DNA of 64,000 nucleotides from positions 124,001-188,000 of the forward strand of contig JAIETG010000022.1 of assembly GCA_019745395.1 (NCBI GenBank), read 5' to 3'. Shown one piece after another: positions 55,609-64,000 of the stretch. Every line of letters begins with the position of its first letter. The stretch's first letter is position 1. Made by a program: the position numbers and the translations under genes. Source of the stretch: Rhabdochlamydiaceae bacterium. GTDB lineage: Bacteria > Chlamydiota > Chlamydiia > Chlamydiales > Rhabdochlamydiaceae. Under the pieces are notes generated by a model, which worked only from the letters and a program-made list of their open reading frames with translations, was not told the origin of the DNA and did not search any database.

Positions 55609-56991
55609 TTAGAGGGTTTTGGTTTTTCGCTCTTGTATGTCCTGGGAAGCTACAGCGATTCCAAATGTGAGAATCCCTATTTTCCCCATAAACATAAGTA
55701 AGGAAATTAGTACCTTTCCAGATCCAGTTAGAGCTGATGTAACGCCCATGCTCAGACCAACTGTGCCAACAGCCGAAGCTACCTCAAAAACTAGAGCTAT
55801 AGCCGATTTTTTTTCTAAAGCGACTAAGATACAGACAGAAAACATTAAAAGTGAAGCGTAATATAGGAAAATTACCGTGGCCAAATGAACTCTTCTGGCA
55901 GGAATGGTTCTTTTCCAAATGCTGACAACTGTATCTCGTTTAAAAGTGCTTTTTGCCAAGCCTATTAAAGCTGTGAAAGCTGTGCTTTTCAATCCGCCTC
56001 CAGTACCAGATGGAGAAGCTCCAAAGACCATAAGAAAGATAAGCAATGCAACGCTAACAGGCTTCAAGGTTCCGAGATCTATCGTATGGAAACCAACCGT
56101 AGTACTTGCGGTCATGACCTGAAAAAATGCCGCCAAGATTTGCTCATACAAGGATCCTGATAAAGAGAAATTTTCAGACAATAAAAAGGCCCATGTTCCA
56201 AGTACGAGAAATCCCAAAGTTACTCCTAGGATCACCTTGGTTGTAAAGATTAAATGGGCTGTCTTTTTTGTTAATCTTTTGTAAAGATCTAGCCATGTGA
56301 TAAAGCCGATAGCGCCGAGTAAACTTAAAGAAAAAAGGCAGAAATTGATCCAAAAATCATATTTAAAGCTCATAAAACTATCGGGAAATAAGGACAATCC
56401 GGCTGTGCAAAAGGCTGAAACACTGTGAAAAATGCCATTCCAAACGTAGTTTTCAATCCCCTTATGAAAAAAAACGCATCCTAGGCAAATAGCCCCACAA
56501 AGCTCACAAACCAACGTAAAGGCTACAGATTGAAGGAAGAATTCACGGATTTTAAATTCTGGAGGAAGCGAAAATGTGGCTGAAAGGCTGTTTTTTTTAA
56601 AAGAAGATAGTTTGCTTGTCGTGGATAAAACGATAAAGGTATTGAATGTCATGTAGGCAATCCCACCAAACTGTATGAGTAGCAAAATGACCAATTGACC
56701 CAAGAAGGAGTATTTGACTCCTATATCGATCGTAGCTAAACCTGTCGTTGATGTAGCTGACATCGCAGTAAAGAAATTGTCTAAGGATGTAATTTTTTGT
56801 GCATGGCAAATAGGAAGCTGTAACACGAGCCAGCCAACTATTGCATAAAGAAGATAGCCCAAAAGTACTACTTTAGTGAGACGGCTTTTGGCTAAAAATT
56901 GGATCGTATTTACCAACACTTTTTCAAACCTGGGGATTTTTAGGAATGGGAAAAATACAGGAAACCATTTTCTAAAACCAGTAATTTTCAA
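55609..56991 (-). CDS. TrkH/KtrB-type potassium transporter subunit
   Basis: 460 residues with about ten membrane segments. The four pore loops each carry the selectivity-filter Gly: TSTTGLATID, SAFCTAGLSLF, STTVGFHTID and SAVGTVGLSMG, the TrkH/KtrB pattern. It takes up K+ with Na+ or by a channel-like route. The start is TTG 56991, since no ATG/GTG is in frame before the first membrane segment. No KtrA/TrkA regulatory gene is in this window. Divergent from the helical protein gene. Confidence 0.92.
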   Translation of the reverse strand: MKITGFRKWFPVFFPFLKIPRFEKVLVNTIQFLAKSRLTKVVLLGYLLYAIVGWLVLQLPICHAQKITSLDNFFTAMSATSTTGLATIDIGVKYSFLGQLVILLLIQFGGIAYMTFNTFIVLSTTSKLSSFKKNSLSATFSLPPEFKIREFFLQSVAFTLVCELCGAICLGCVFFHKGIENYVWNGIFHSVSAFCTAGLSLFPDSFMSFKYDFWINFCLFSLSLLGAIGFITWLDLYKRLTKKTAHLIFTTKVILGVTLGFLVLGTWAFLLSENFSLSGSLYEQILAAFFQVMTASTTVGFHTIDLGTLKPVSVALLIFLMVFGASPSGTGGGLKSTAFTALIGLAKSTFKRDTVVSIWKRTIPARRVHLATVIFLYYASLLMFSVCILVALEKKSAIALVFEVASAVGTVGLSMGVTSALTGSGKVLISLLMFMGKIGILTFGIAVASQDIQERKTKTL

Positions 56992-57087
56992 TAAGGCATC
57001 ACCGAATATTTATAGGAAATTTTCCAATCCGCTCGCTAAGGCTTTTCTGTGCAATCATTTGCAAATAGTATCTGGCAAAAAATACAT

Positions 57088-57096
57088 TGCTATAAT
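57088..57096 (+). promoter_or_regulatory. extended -10 promoter
   Basis: TGCTATAAT is a perfect extended -10 box 54 bases before the ATG at 57150. A good -35 is not seen, as expected for this class. Confidence 0.55.
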
Positions 57097-57149
57097 GTTT
57101 TTTTTTGTTAACCTGTTTTTCGTTAAATTTTTATTAAGAAGAGGTTTTC

Positions 57150-59453
57150 ATGCTTTCTCCTTCAAGTACTTCTTTCATTCAGTCTAGCAGTTATCTATTA
57201 GACTTGCACCAATCTCGATTTGCTGAATGTCCGCTTGAGATTACAGAGTCTGATTCTCTTTCTGTTACAAAAGAAAAAACAGAAAGAGCATACACCTATT
57301 GTTTAAGCTTAATTGTAGCAACTTCAACATTATTGGATGATTACTTGCAAGAATCAGTAGATCACGATTATGCAACAATTTCAACTCTGTATACTACTTC
57401 AAAGAAGATCCTTTCCTCAGCGATTAGAGCATTCAAAGATCTAGAGACATCTATCAAAGAGCGTAAGGGAAAATCGGAAGATGATTTTTCGATCCCTTAC
57501 GAAACTCGACGAGAAATAAAAAATACTCAAAAAATTGTGAGCGAGCAAGTGGATCTATTGACTACATATGATGTGCTCTTGGAAGCAAAACTAGGACTTG
57601 CTTTGATGCTCGACATAAAAAAATCTGGCTTCAACATTGCTAACGACACGATTCGAAGCGTTCCCAATAGAAAATTCGCTGATATAAAAAAGAGTTTTCT
57701 GTCGCATCAACAAAGTGCACAGAAGCACATAGACAAATTATTAAACCCAAGTTCTTTGATTTTCGATTTTTGGGATGGCGATCTTGAGTCAAAGCTCATT
57801 GAAAGAAAAAAAGAGGATATTAATAATTTATTAAAAGCTGAAAACCTTAAAAAACAACAATCAATGCAAAAGGGCTTTGCCCTTCAAAGTGTGGTACAAC
57901 CCTTAATGGAGCTCAAAACAGCTAGAAACGAATCTATAAGAGCTCTTAAAGACCAACTACCTCAAAGATCTAATGTAAGTTACAGTAAGATGTTCGGTGG
58001 CTATGAATTTATTAAAATTCCAAATCCAGGAAATTTCTACGAGGTATTGCCTCCCCTAACCGAAACATTCTTTAACAGAACGATAGAAATACTAGATCAG
58101 TACTTGAAACAATTATCAAACGTCAGTAGCAAAAGAGAAGCTCAAGCTATAGCCTATGAGATCGACGATGCTTTCCAAATAGCTAATTCGATTTATGCAG
58201 CAATTTGCACAGTTTGTAAACTTGTAACTGATTATGCAATTGGCTATGCCAATACGAAAGATCGCTTAGGGATCTGGCACGCAAAGGCGTGTGCGCAGTT
58301 GACCTTAGCTAGATTAAGATGCATACAATCTTATCAGGTACATGCAAAGACTCAAAGCCTAGTGGATTCACGCCTCCGATTTTTACAAACAGCTGGAAGT
58401 AAACGAGAACCATTTGAGGAATTTGATTCTCCAGAGTCTTTTACTCAAGACTCCCCTCTTTATCTCCAAAAGAAAACTGCTAATGCGCGGAATCTTCAAG
58501 TTCCACAAGCTGCAGAAAGTAAGACAGTTTTTCAGCGAGAAACCTTTGGTTTTGAAAGAGCAAAAAATCCTCTGTTTCCAGAAGATGAAAAAGTTATAGA
58601 AGAATCCTCATCCCCTAGCGCTCAAGGAGTAGATGAACGGGTAGAGGAAGTGAGAGCTTCTGCCTTAGATATTCTAGAGCGTTTAGAAGATCCCGAAATT
58701 CTAAAATATTCTGATCTTATTTGGAAAAACCTTTCAGAAGCTGAGGTCCTAGAAAAGCATGCAATAGATCTGCAAAAAATCGTTATTCAGGAAACCTCAG
58801 CAACTCCTTTGCTGCCAAAAGCTCAGAAGTTTTTACAGGATCTAGAGCTTCTTGCTCAAGAGCTGAAAAGCTGCTTGCATTCATCTTGTAAAAAGAAATC
58901 TCCCACTAGACCTGAGCTAGCAGAATTTTACGGTCAAAGAAAACATCTTTTTCATGCCTGTAATAATTTTCTCAAAGAGGCTGATTTGGTACTCGATACA
59001 TGCTTAGAAAAGATAGATGGTCAAACGGATCGAGCGCTATTAACAAGAGTAGATACAGAAAGCAAAGAAGTTCACAAGAAAGTAAAAGCGATCATACCTG
59101 ATGTTAGGAATGTCCTTAATCATATAGGTAATTCCCTAGGCCAATGGGAAAAATCAGAACTTAGAGAATTAAACAATGAAAAAACTCAAATTGCCATTTA
59201 CGAAGCTCTTATCAAAATGAAGAGGGCTGAAATTTTCTTAAAACAAAGCCTTTTAACCAAGCCTCTAGGAGCCGATGTTGCTCTTCGAGCAAATGGTTTA
59301 CTTGCTCGCTTAGGCGACTTAAAGGATCAGGCAATTGCATTACAAAATAATGTTGAATATGAAGATGCTTTAGAAGATGCGCAAAAAATTTTAAAGTCTG
59401 TTGAAAGTGTAAAAGATCAAGTTCACGAAATTTTTCGCTTATCATGGTTTTAG
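57150..59453 (+). CDS. long helical protein, unknown function, 767 aa
   Basis: ATG 57150 has AAGAAGAGG upstream. Almost wholly helical and rich in Lys, Glu and Leu, with several likely coiled-coil stretches (for example ERKKEDINNLLKAENLKK, about 220-240) and a less ordered acidic region near 430-500. No signal peptide or membrane segment. No family recognised. Flanked by its own extended -10 promoter and a terminator, in the region that also holds the OTU-like and RING-like genes, so an effector role is possible but unproven. Confidence 0.75.
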   Translation: MLSPSSTSFIQSSSYLLDLHQSRFAECPLEITESDSLSVTKEKTERAYTYCLSLIVATSTLLDDYLQESVDHDYATISTLYTTSKKILSSAIRAFKDLETSIKERKGKSEDDFSIPYETRREIKNTQKIVSEQVDLLTTYDVLLEAKLGLALMLDIKKSGFNIANDTIRSVPNRKFADIKKSFLSHQQSAQKHIDKLLNPSSLIFDFWDGDLESKLIERKKEDINNLLKAENLKKQQSMQKGFALQSVVQPLMELKTARNESIRALKDQLPQRSNVSYSKMFGGYEFIKIPNPGNFYEVLPPLTETFFNRTIEILDQYLKQLSNVSSKREAQAIAYEIDDAFQIANSIYAAICTVCKLVTDYAIGYANTKDRLGIWHAKACAQLTLARLRCIQSYQVHAKTQSLVDSRLRFLQTAGSKREPFEEFDSPESFTQDSPLYLQKKTANARNLQVPQAAESKTVFQRETFGFERAKNPLFPEDEKVIEESSSPSAQGVDERVEEVRASALDILERLEDPEILKYSDLIWKNLSEAEVLEKHAIDLQKIVIQETSATPLLPKAQKFLQDLELLAQELKSCLHSSCKKKSPTRPELAEFYGQRKHLFHACNNFLKEADLVLDTCLEKIDGQTDRALLTRVDTESKEVHKKVKAIIPDVRNVLNHIGNSLGQWEKSELRELNNEKTQIAIYEALIKMKRAEIFLKQSLLTKPLGADVALRANGLLARLGDLKDQAIALQNNVEYEDALEDAQKILKSVESVKDQVHEIFRLSWF

Positions 59454-59472
59454 TTGTTTATTTTATGCGCGA

Positions 59473-59507
59473 GTAAATATGGAGCCAATTTAATACTCCA
59501 TATTTAC
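59473..59507. terminator. terminator of the helical protein gene
   Basis: A 12-bp perfect stem (GTAAATATGGAG/CTCCATATTTAC) with an 11-base loop, 19 bases past the stop. It also lies 17 bases beyond the stop of the convergent small gene. T-runs are weak on both sides. Confidence 0.6.
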
Positions 59508-59524
59508 AATTAAATTATCAAATG

Positions 59525-59848
59525 TTAATAGAATAATACAACGTTTGATTTCCCTTCAAACTTTGTCCCAGATGGGATGGTGGATCCTGTTTTATACTCT
59601 CGTTTTGAGCCTCCAGAAATTGCTGTTATTGTATACATTGATGGAACTGTACAGTCCTTCACGAAAACAGAATTTGTTCCATCAAGTGCTGTATAGATAT
59701 ACTTCATGGAATAAGTCTGAATATCTTGTGTTTTTTTATAAGTAACCACTGGATTTAAAAAACTTTCCAACCAGATGGGACCTGGACTTAGTTCATCGCT
59801 TAATTTTTTTGCTTTAATAAGTTTTTTTTTATTTATTTTATCATTCAT
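59525..59848 (-). CDS. small hypothetical protein, 107 aa
   Basis: ATG 59848 (MNDKINKKK) is preferred; a start 12 codons earlier is possible. A Lys-rich N-terminus is followed by about 80 residues with alternating polar and hydrophobic residues, probably a beta-rich domain. There is no signal peptide or membrane segment. Family unknown. Confidence 0.5.
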   Translation of the reverse strand: MNDKINKKKLIKAKKLSDELSPGPIWLESFLNPVVTYKKTQDIQTYSMKYIYTALDGTNSVFVKDCTVPSMYTITAISGGSKREYKTGSTIPSGTKFEGKSNVVLFY

Positions 59849-59884
59849 TTTATTCACCAATTTGTTTTTTTTAATGAGCAGCAA

Positions 59885-60234
59885 AACCAGCTCACAATTA
59901 ATTATTGCTCGAAATGTAGATATGTCGTCAAATTTAATGAAGATGCAAAATGGAGAATGAAATCTATTTAATTAAAATTAAGGAAGATACTACTTTAAAA
60001 AAATAAGGAAATCTCTAATTCTCAATATTGAGTTTCTTCCCTATTGTCTAAAAAAGAAACGGTCAGATATCCCATTTTAGGAAGTAAAACACCTCACCAC
60101 TTTTTAGGGTTTATGTAGCTTTTTCAAACTGCCCATAAGGCATGTGTTTGGTTACCTGGATCTTATGGAAATTAAATAGGCTCAAGCCTTGTTAAAGCAA
60201 ACTCTTTTAAGTCTAGTTGGAAAATACCTGGTAT
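59885..60234. other. intergenic region without recognisable gene
   Basis: About 350 bases. It holds the short palindrome CTCAATATTGAG and no credible gene with a ribosome-binding site. It is less AT-rich than neighbouring gaps, so it may be a decayed gene. Confidence 0.4.
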
Positions 60235-61353
60235 TCAGGACTTTTGGCTATGCAAATTGCTGAAAAAATATGCCATAACAAGTGCAATTACAGCCATAGC
60301 GATATACAGATTTTGACGACCTTGTACTTGAGCAGGTACGTGACGTGCCTGATTTCTCACTACGGGTTCAGGTTGATCAGGTTCAAAAAGTAGACGTTGC
60401 AGTCTATTACTGTTTGTAGTTAAAAAGTTTATTATCACACTTCTGTCTTGAGGATTTGTTTGATATGGTTGAAGAAAGTCATTCCAAGCTTGAGCCGTTT
60501 CGTCTCTCGAGAGATTGAGTGCTTCTAATTGGCTTAAAGCAGTTTGTAGTTCCTGGGAAGAGATTTTTGGAAGTTCTTCTCCTATGGGATTTACTATAAC
60601 TGCCACCTCTCTACGATCAGCGCCATCATTCCCTAACCTTAATACACGTTCGAAATTGTTGTGCATAAATTCTGTAAGTACGCTTTCATTTTCCATGCGT
60701 TGATAATTCTGAAAAAATAATTCCCAAGCTTGGACTTTTACTGAAGGGCTAAAAGTGGACTCCTCTAGTTTAGCCAATGCTTCTCTTAGATCGTTTACCG
60801 AAATAGTAGATGTCGGCTTTACTCCTAAAAAAGCGTTTAACTGCTGCTGGTGTCTTTGACACCATGTATCTACCTCCACTCGATAATACCCAGTATCCCT
60901 TCGGACTGGATAACTGGCAGGGTTTGTTACCTGAGAAAGACACTCTTCCCATAAAGCCCATCTTTCTAATGGAGTATCCTGCGTTCTTTGTCTTAGAGCT
61001 ATAAAAAATTGATCCAAAAATTCGGATAAGGTGGAATTGCCTCTATCATGAGGATTGCGCAAAAGGCTGACCAGCTCAACATGATCTGCATCAAGTTTAG
61101 CTTTTTTTTGAACAACATTTCTTTGAAGCATTTCTACGGCTTGTTCTTCATCAGATATTTTTATAGTAGATTTACACAAAAAACAGCGACCAGCATCAGC
61201 CAGTCCTAAAGATTTCATATAGCAATCGTTGTGTATGATGTTTTTACAGCAAGATAGCACTCTACCATTGATCGAATTCGTAGGCTCTTCACATAATAAA
61301 CAGTTTTCATATTGTTTTAGTTCTCTACCCCTGACTTGCTCTAGATTTTGCAT
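60235..61353 (-). CDS. C-terminally anchored RING-like protein, putative E3 ubiquitin ligase
   Basis: 372 residues from ATG 61353. The N-terminus has a complete eight-ligand zinc motif: C18-x2-C21-x13-C35-C36-x4-H41-x2-C44-x12-C57-x2-C60. This is the C4HC3 order of RING-variant/PHD-like fingers, with the third and fourth ligands adjacent. Residues about 185-325 hold two related helical units of about 70-80 residues (ISVNDLREALAKLEE... and ISSQELQTALSQLEA..., each ending in a LTEFMHNN/INFLTTN helix and a RLG/RLL stretch), with a weaker one before. The last about 25 residues include one membrane segment (LYIAMAVIALVMAYFFSNLH). RING fingers bring E2-ubiquitin to substrates; ligase activity is inferred. 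Confidence 0.8.
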   Translation of the reverse strand: MQNLEQVRGRELKQYENCLLCEEPTNSINGRVLSCCKNIIHNDCYMKSLGLADAGRCFLCKSTIKISDEEQAVEMLQRNVVQKKAKLDADHVELVSLLRNPHDRGNSTLSEFLDQFFIALRQRTQDTPLERWALWEECLSQVTNPASYPVRRDTGYYRVEVDTWCQRHQQQLNAFLGVKPTSTISVNDLREALAKLEESTFSPSVKVQAWELFFQNYQRMENESVLTEFMHNNFERVLRLGNDGADRREVAVIVNPIGEELPKISSQELQTALSQLEALNLSRDETAQAWNDFLQPYQTNPQDRSVIINFLTTNSNRLQRLLFEPDQPEPVVRNQARHVPAQVQGRQNLYIAMAVIALVMAYFFSNLHSQKS

Positions 61354-61604
61354 GTAAATTCCATTTTAATTTAGTTTTAATTAATTATTTTACCAATAAA
61401 TCATTTTTTTTAAAAGGTGTTTTGTTTTTTATTTTGAATGTGATGCTTATGTTGTTAACAATCTTATTATCAGATAGATATTGTTGATTTTAATGATTTA
61501 ATTCTCAGGCTGGCAAATGTAAACTGCTTATAGTATATAGCTTATGTTCACATGCAAAAATGCACGAAAAAACAAACAGGATCTGATTAATTTAAAATAT
61601 ATTA

Positions 61605-61633
61605 TTGACAACGTTGTTCATCTTGAGAATACT
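61605..61633 (+). promoter_or_regulatory. promoter of the SulP gene
   Basis: TTGACA at 61605-61610, 17-base spacer, AATACT at 61628-61633 (four of six matches to TATAAT), 26 bases before the start. The rest of 61354-61604 is AT-rich and holds the start region of the divergent RING-like gene. Confidence 0.45.
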
Positions 61634-61659
61634 CCAAATTTTCTCTAAGAGAGTTGTTG

Positions 61660-63276
61660 ATGGCTATTTCCAGATGGCAAGAGTTTGTTCCGGAAGTGTA
61701 TCGCGTTCTACGTGGTGGATACTCATTTTCTTCCTTTAGAAAAGATCTCATGGCAGGCTTAACTGTTGGGATTCTGGCTATACCGATAGCGCTAGCTTTT
61801 GCTATATCTTCAGGAGTCTCTCCTGAGCAAGGGCTATATACTGCCATAATTGGAGGCTTTTTAGTCTCTCTTTTTAGCGGCAGCCGAGTACAAATAGGAG
61901 GACCTGGTGCAGTTCTTGTCCTTATCACCTTTCAAATTATGCAAAAAAGCGGATATCAAACTCTTTGCCTTTCTATGTTGGCAGCCTCTATATTTTTGCT
62001 TGTTTTTGGAATTCTTAAACTAGGAAGCTGGATTAAATACGTTCCAACCTCTGTCATTATTGGATGTACCAGCGGTATTGCTGTCTCTATTTTCTCCTTA
62101 CAAATAACAGATTTTTTGGGACTTCGAATACAAAATCCTGCTCACAATTTTATTGGACATTGGACTTCTTATTATAACGCTTTTTCAACGCTTAATGTCT
62201 ATACGACCCTTTTGGGGGTCGGAAGCATTGGGGTGATTATATTTTTACGAAGTAAAACTCCTAAAATTCCCTGGGGATTAACTGTTATCGGATTAGGGAT
62301 AGCGGTTTGTTTTTTCTTTGATTTACCTGTTGAAACCATTGGATCTCATTTTGGCAAAATGAAAACTAGACTCCCCTCCCCTACTTTTCCAAGTTTTGCC
62401 ATTTCAATGAGTGAGCTAATGGACGTATTGACCAATGGCCTTATCATAGCATTTCTAGCTGGTGTTGAATCTCTCATTAGTACGTTGATCGGAGATGGTT
62501 TAATAGATAGACATCCTAGATCTAATTGCGAGCTAATAGCTCAAGGGATCGCAAATTTTGGAGTTGCTCTATTCGGAGGAATTCCTGAAACAGGAGCAAT
62601 CCCTAGAACTTGCGCTAATGTGCAAGTAGGAGGAAGAACCCCGATTGCTGGAATTATACATTCTCTAACTGTATTTTGCATGCTGTGTGTATTTTCACAG
62701 GTTTTAGACTTAATTCCCCTGACAACTCTTGCAGCTATTTTAATCGTTGTATCCTATCTCATATCAGACGTTGAGAGGTTTATCCCTTTTGTAAAAGCCT
62801 CTTATGGAGAGGGTTTTATTTTATTAACAACCTTCCTTTTGACTTTTTTAGTCGGCATTCAATTTTCAATCATCGCAGGAACTTTTTTGTCGACGTTGCT
62901 TTTCATGTACCAAATGAGTCGTAGATCTAAAACAAAGATCAAAGTTCTCCAAAAACCCAGCGATTTGGGCATCGAGGTTTATGAAGTACAAGGCCCTCTT
63001 TTTTTCGGGACCACAGACTTACTCAAAGAGCTCCCCTCTTCCCAAGTTTTAATTCTTGATATGCAATTCGTTCCTATTATCGATGCTTCTGGCATGTTTG
63101 CTTTACATGAGTTTTTTCTAAAATGCACAAAAAACGGGACCCATTTTATCTTATCTGGAGTTCATGAGAAATTAAGAGAAGACATTGAACAATTAGGTCT
63201 TATCGATATGGTTCACAGGGACAATATTTTTTCTGATATGAGTTTGGCATTGGCTAAGGCAAAAAGCTTAATTTGA
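61660..63276 (+). CDS. SulP-family anion transporter with STAS domain
   Basis: ATG 61660 (AGAGAG upstream) gives 538 residues. About 12 membrane segments with SulP marks: MAGLTVGILAIPIALAFAI near the N-terminus, the SGSRVQIGGPGAVLVLI run and GIPETGAIPRTCANVQVGGRTPIAGI. A C-terminal STAS domain follows (about 435-535) with DASGM, the conserved Asp-x-Ser-Gly loop. It moves sulfate, bicarbonate or a dicarboxylate; the substrate is not predictable. Single gene. Confidence 0.94.
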   Translation: MAISRWQEFVPEVYRVLRGGYSFSSFRKDLMAGLTVGILAIPIALAFAISSGVSPEQGLYTAIIGGFLVSLFSGSRVQIGGPGAVLVLITFQIMQKSGYQTLCLSMLAASIFLLVFGILKLGSWIKYVPTSVIIGCTSGIAVSIFSLQITDFLGLRIQNPAHNFIGHWTSYYNAFSTLNVYTTLLGVGSIGVIIFLRSKTPKIPWGLTVIGLGIAVCFFFDLPVETIGSHFGKMKTRLPSPTFPSFAISMSELMDVLTNGLIIAFLAGVESLISTLIGDGLIDRHPRSNCELIAQGIANFGVALFGGIPETGAIPRTCANVQVGGRTPIAGIIHSLTVFCMLCVFSQVLDLIPLTTLAAILIVVSYLISDVERFIPFVKASYGEGFILLTTFLLTFLVGIQFSIIAGTFLSTLLFMYQMSRRSKTKIKVLQKPSDLGIEVYEVQGPLFFGTTDLLKELPSSQVLILDMQFVPIIDASGMFALHEFFLKCTKNGTHFILSGVHEKLREDIEQLGLIDMVHRDNIFSDMSLALAKAKSLI

Positions 63277-63418
63277 AGACACGTTGCTGCTGTGAATGTT
63301 TTTTAGAAGAAATGGTTCTTCCGGAATCTTTATGGGTAAAGTTTTAATCCTGCACAATGAAAGCTATGAGTGTTTTTAAAGAAGTAAGATCCCTCTTCAT
63401 CTCAAAATAGCCTAGTAA

Positions 63419-64000
63419 TTATCTCGCGGAAAATGATTGTTGAATAATTGCGCTTGCAAGGCTCTGGTCTCTTTGTAGGAAATTTTGTTTTTTGTATCCT
63501 TCTACTAGGTGAGATCCATACCAATTTCCTAAGCTAAAGCTGTGTTGAGCGGTCTCATTGATGCTTTGACGGCAAATATCTAACAATATAGATGTTACTT
63601 TTTTCTTCTCTGCCAATTTTACTATCTCTGGACTTGCGCAAAGATTGACATCTCCATAAAAACGATGATCTTGCAAAGCATTGATTATCGTTATGTTTGG
63701 TGCTCGTTCTTTACAGTTTTGGATAAAGCTTGAAATCTCTTTTCCGATATTTATGTCCCATCCAGATAGCCTTGCCAAAGGCAGAAGTATGGATCCCCCC
63801 GTATATCTATTGCTTAATTTTTCAATAGAAGATGGCCCCCTATCAAAGATAATATTTTGGGGTAAAGATTTAAAAACCCTTGAAGTTTTTACATCTGTCT
63901 CATCTAGAGACTTTTTAAAAGTAATACGTCCAGCTAAAGAAGTGGTGTTTTCAGGAAAGTGTTTATGAAAATATTTGAGCGCAGCAGCAGTTACAATACT
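63419..64000 (-). CDS. 3' part of an unknown gene, runs past the window end
   Basis: The frame is open from its stop at 63419 to the end of the window, about 193 codons, so the start lies outside. An in-frame TTG at 63778 is not the start, because coding sequence of the same character continues before it (TAAALKYFHKHFPENT). The sequence looks like a mixed alpha/beta domain with VTSILLDICRQSI and NITIINALQDHRFYGDVN stretches. No family recognised. Confidence 0.55.
   Translation of the reverse strand, partial: SIVTAAALKYFHKHFPENTTSLAGRITFKKSLDETDVKTSRVFKSLPQNIIFDRGPSSIEKLSNRYTGGSILLPLARLSGWDINIGKEISSFIQNCKERAPNITIINALQDHRFYGDVNLCASPEIVKLAEKKKVTSILLDICRQSINETAQHSFSLGNWYGSHLVEGYKKQNFLQRDQSLASAIIQQSFSAR

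Noticed and set aside
1-64000. tRNA, rRNA, CRISPR array, prophage or conjugation genes
   Set aside because: No cloverleaf with conserved T-arm, no regularly spaced repeats and no phage or transfer proteins were recognised on reading both strands.

Overview
The window is AT-rich bacterial DNA that looks like the chromosome of an environmental (amoeba- or arthropod-associated) chlamydia or a similar obligate intracellular bacterium. The reasons are the mix of a few housekeeping genes with many long proteins of eukaryotic style (leucine-rich repeats, ankyrin repeats, OTU peptidase motifs, a RING-like zinc finger), several exported small enzymes, C-terminally anchored membrane proteins and a PD-(D/E)XK AAA-ATPase gene. 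The genus cannot be fixed from the sequence alone.

Layout. 1-9.9 kb: a 5'-truncated membrane protein, a membrane protein coupled to an exported rhodanese, two methyltransferases (one exported), an integral membrane protein with an HEXXH motif, an ankyrin protein, a ferritin tandem pair with a recognisable promoter and terminator, and an exported chorismate mutase. 9.9-17 kb: a FosX-type fosfomycin hydrolase, prfC (release factor 3) and a giant helical protein of unknown function. 17-25 kb: a glycerol/lipid block with glpK, glpD and a cyclic-nucleotide-binding patatin phospholipase coupled by ATGA overlaps, and a nearby glycerol facilitator (glpF). 25-29.3 kb: small exported or anchored unknown proteins and an AAA-ATPase/nuclease gene lying between two copies of the 3' end of its neighbour. 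29.3-36.2 kb: a three-gene drug-efflux operon (outer membrane factor, membrane fusion protein, MFS pump), an FKBP-type isomerase, an RluA-type pseudouridine synthase and a TauE/SafE exporter.

36.3-61.4 kb is the accessory heart of the window: a membrane-anchored ankyrin protein, a collagen-like/C1q-like exported protein, a 1606-residue LRR protein made of six copies of one module, a 1075-residue LRR protein made of five modules, two mini-proteins that look like half RING fingers, a 1596-residue protein with two OTU-like Cys/His sites, a C-terminally anchored GT-B-like protein, a K+ transporter, a long helical protein, and a C-terminally anchored RING-like protein. Read together, 47.8-61.4 kb is a candidate host-ubiquitin manipulation island with a putative double deubiquitinase and a putative E3 ligase about 7 kb apart. 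The window ends with a SulP anion transporter and a 5'-truncated unknown gene.

Genes are mostly in short runs that alternate strand. Several convergent pairs overlap at their 3' ends, and coupled genes share ATGA junctions. No tRNA, rRNA, CRISPR array or insertion-sequence transposase was recognised.
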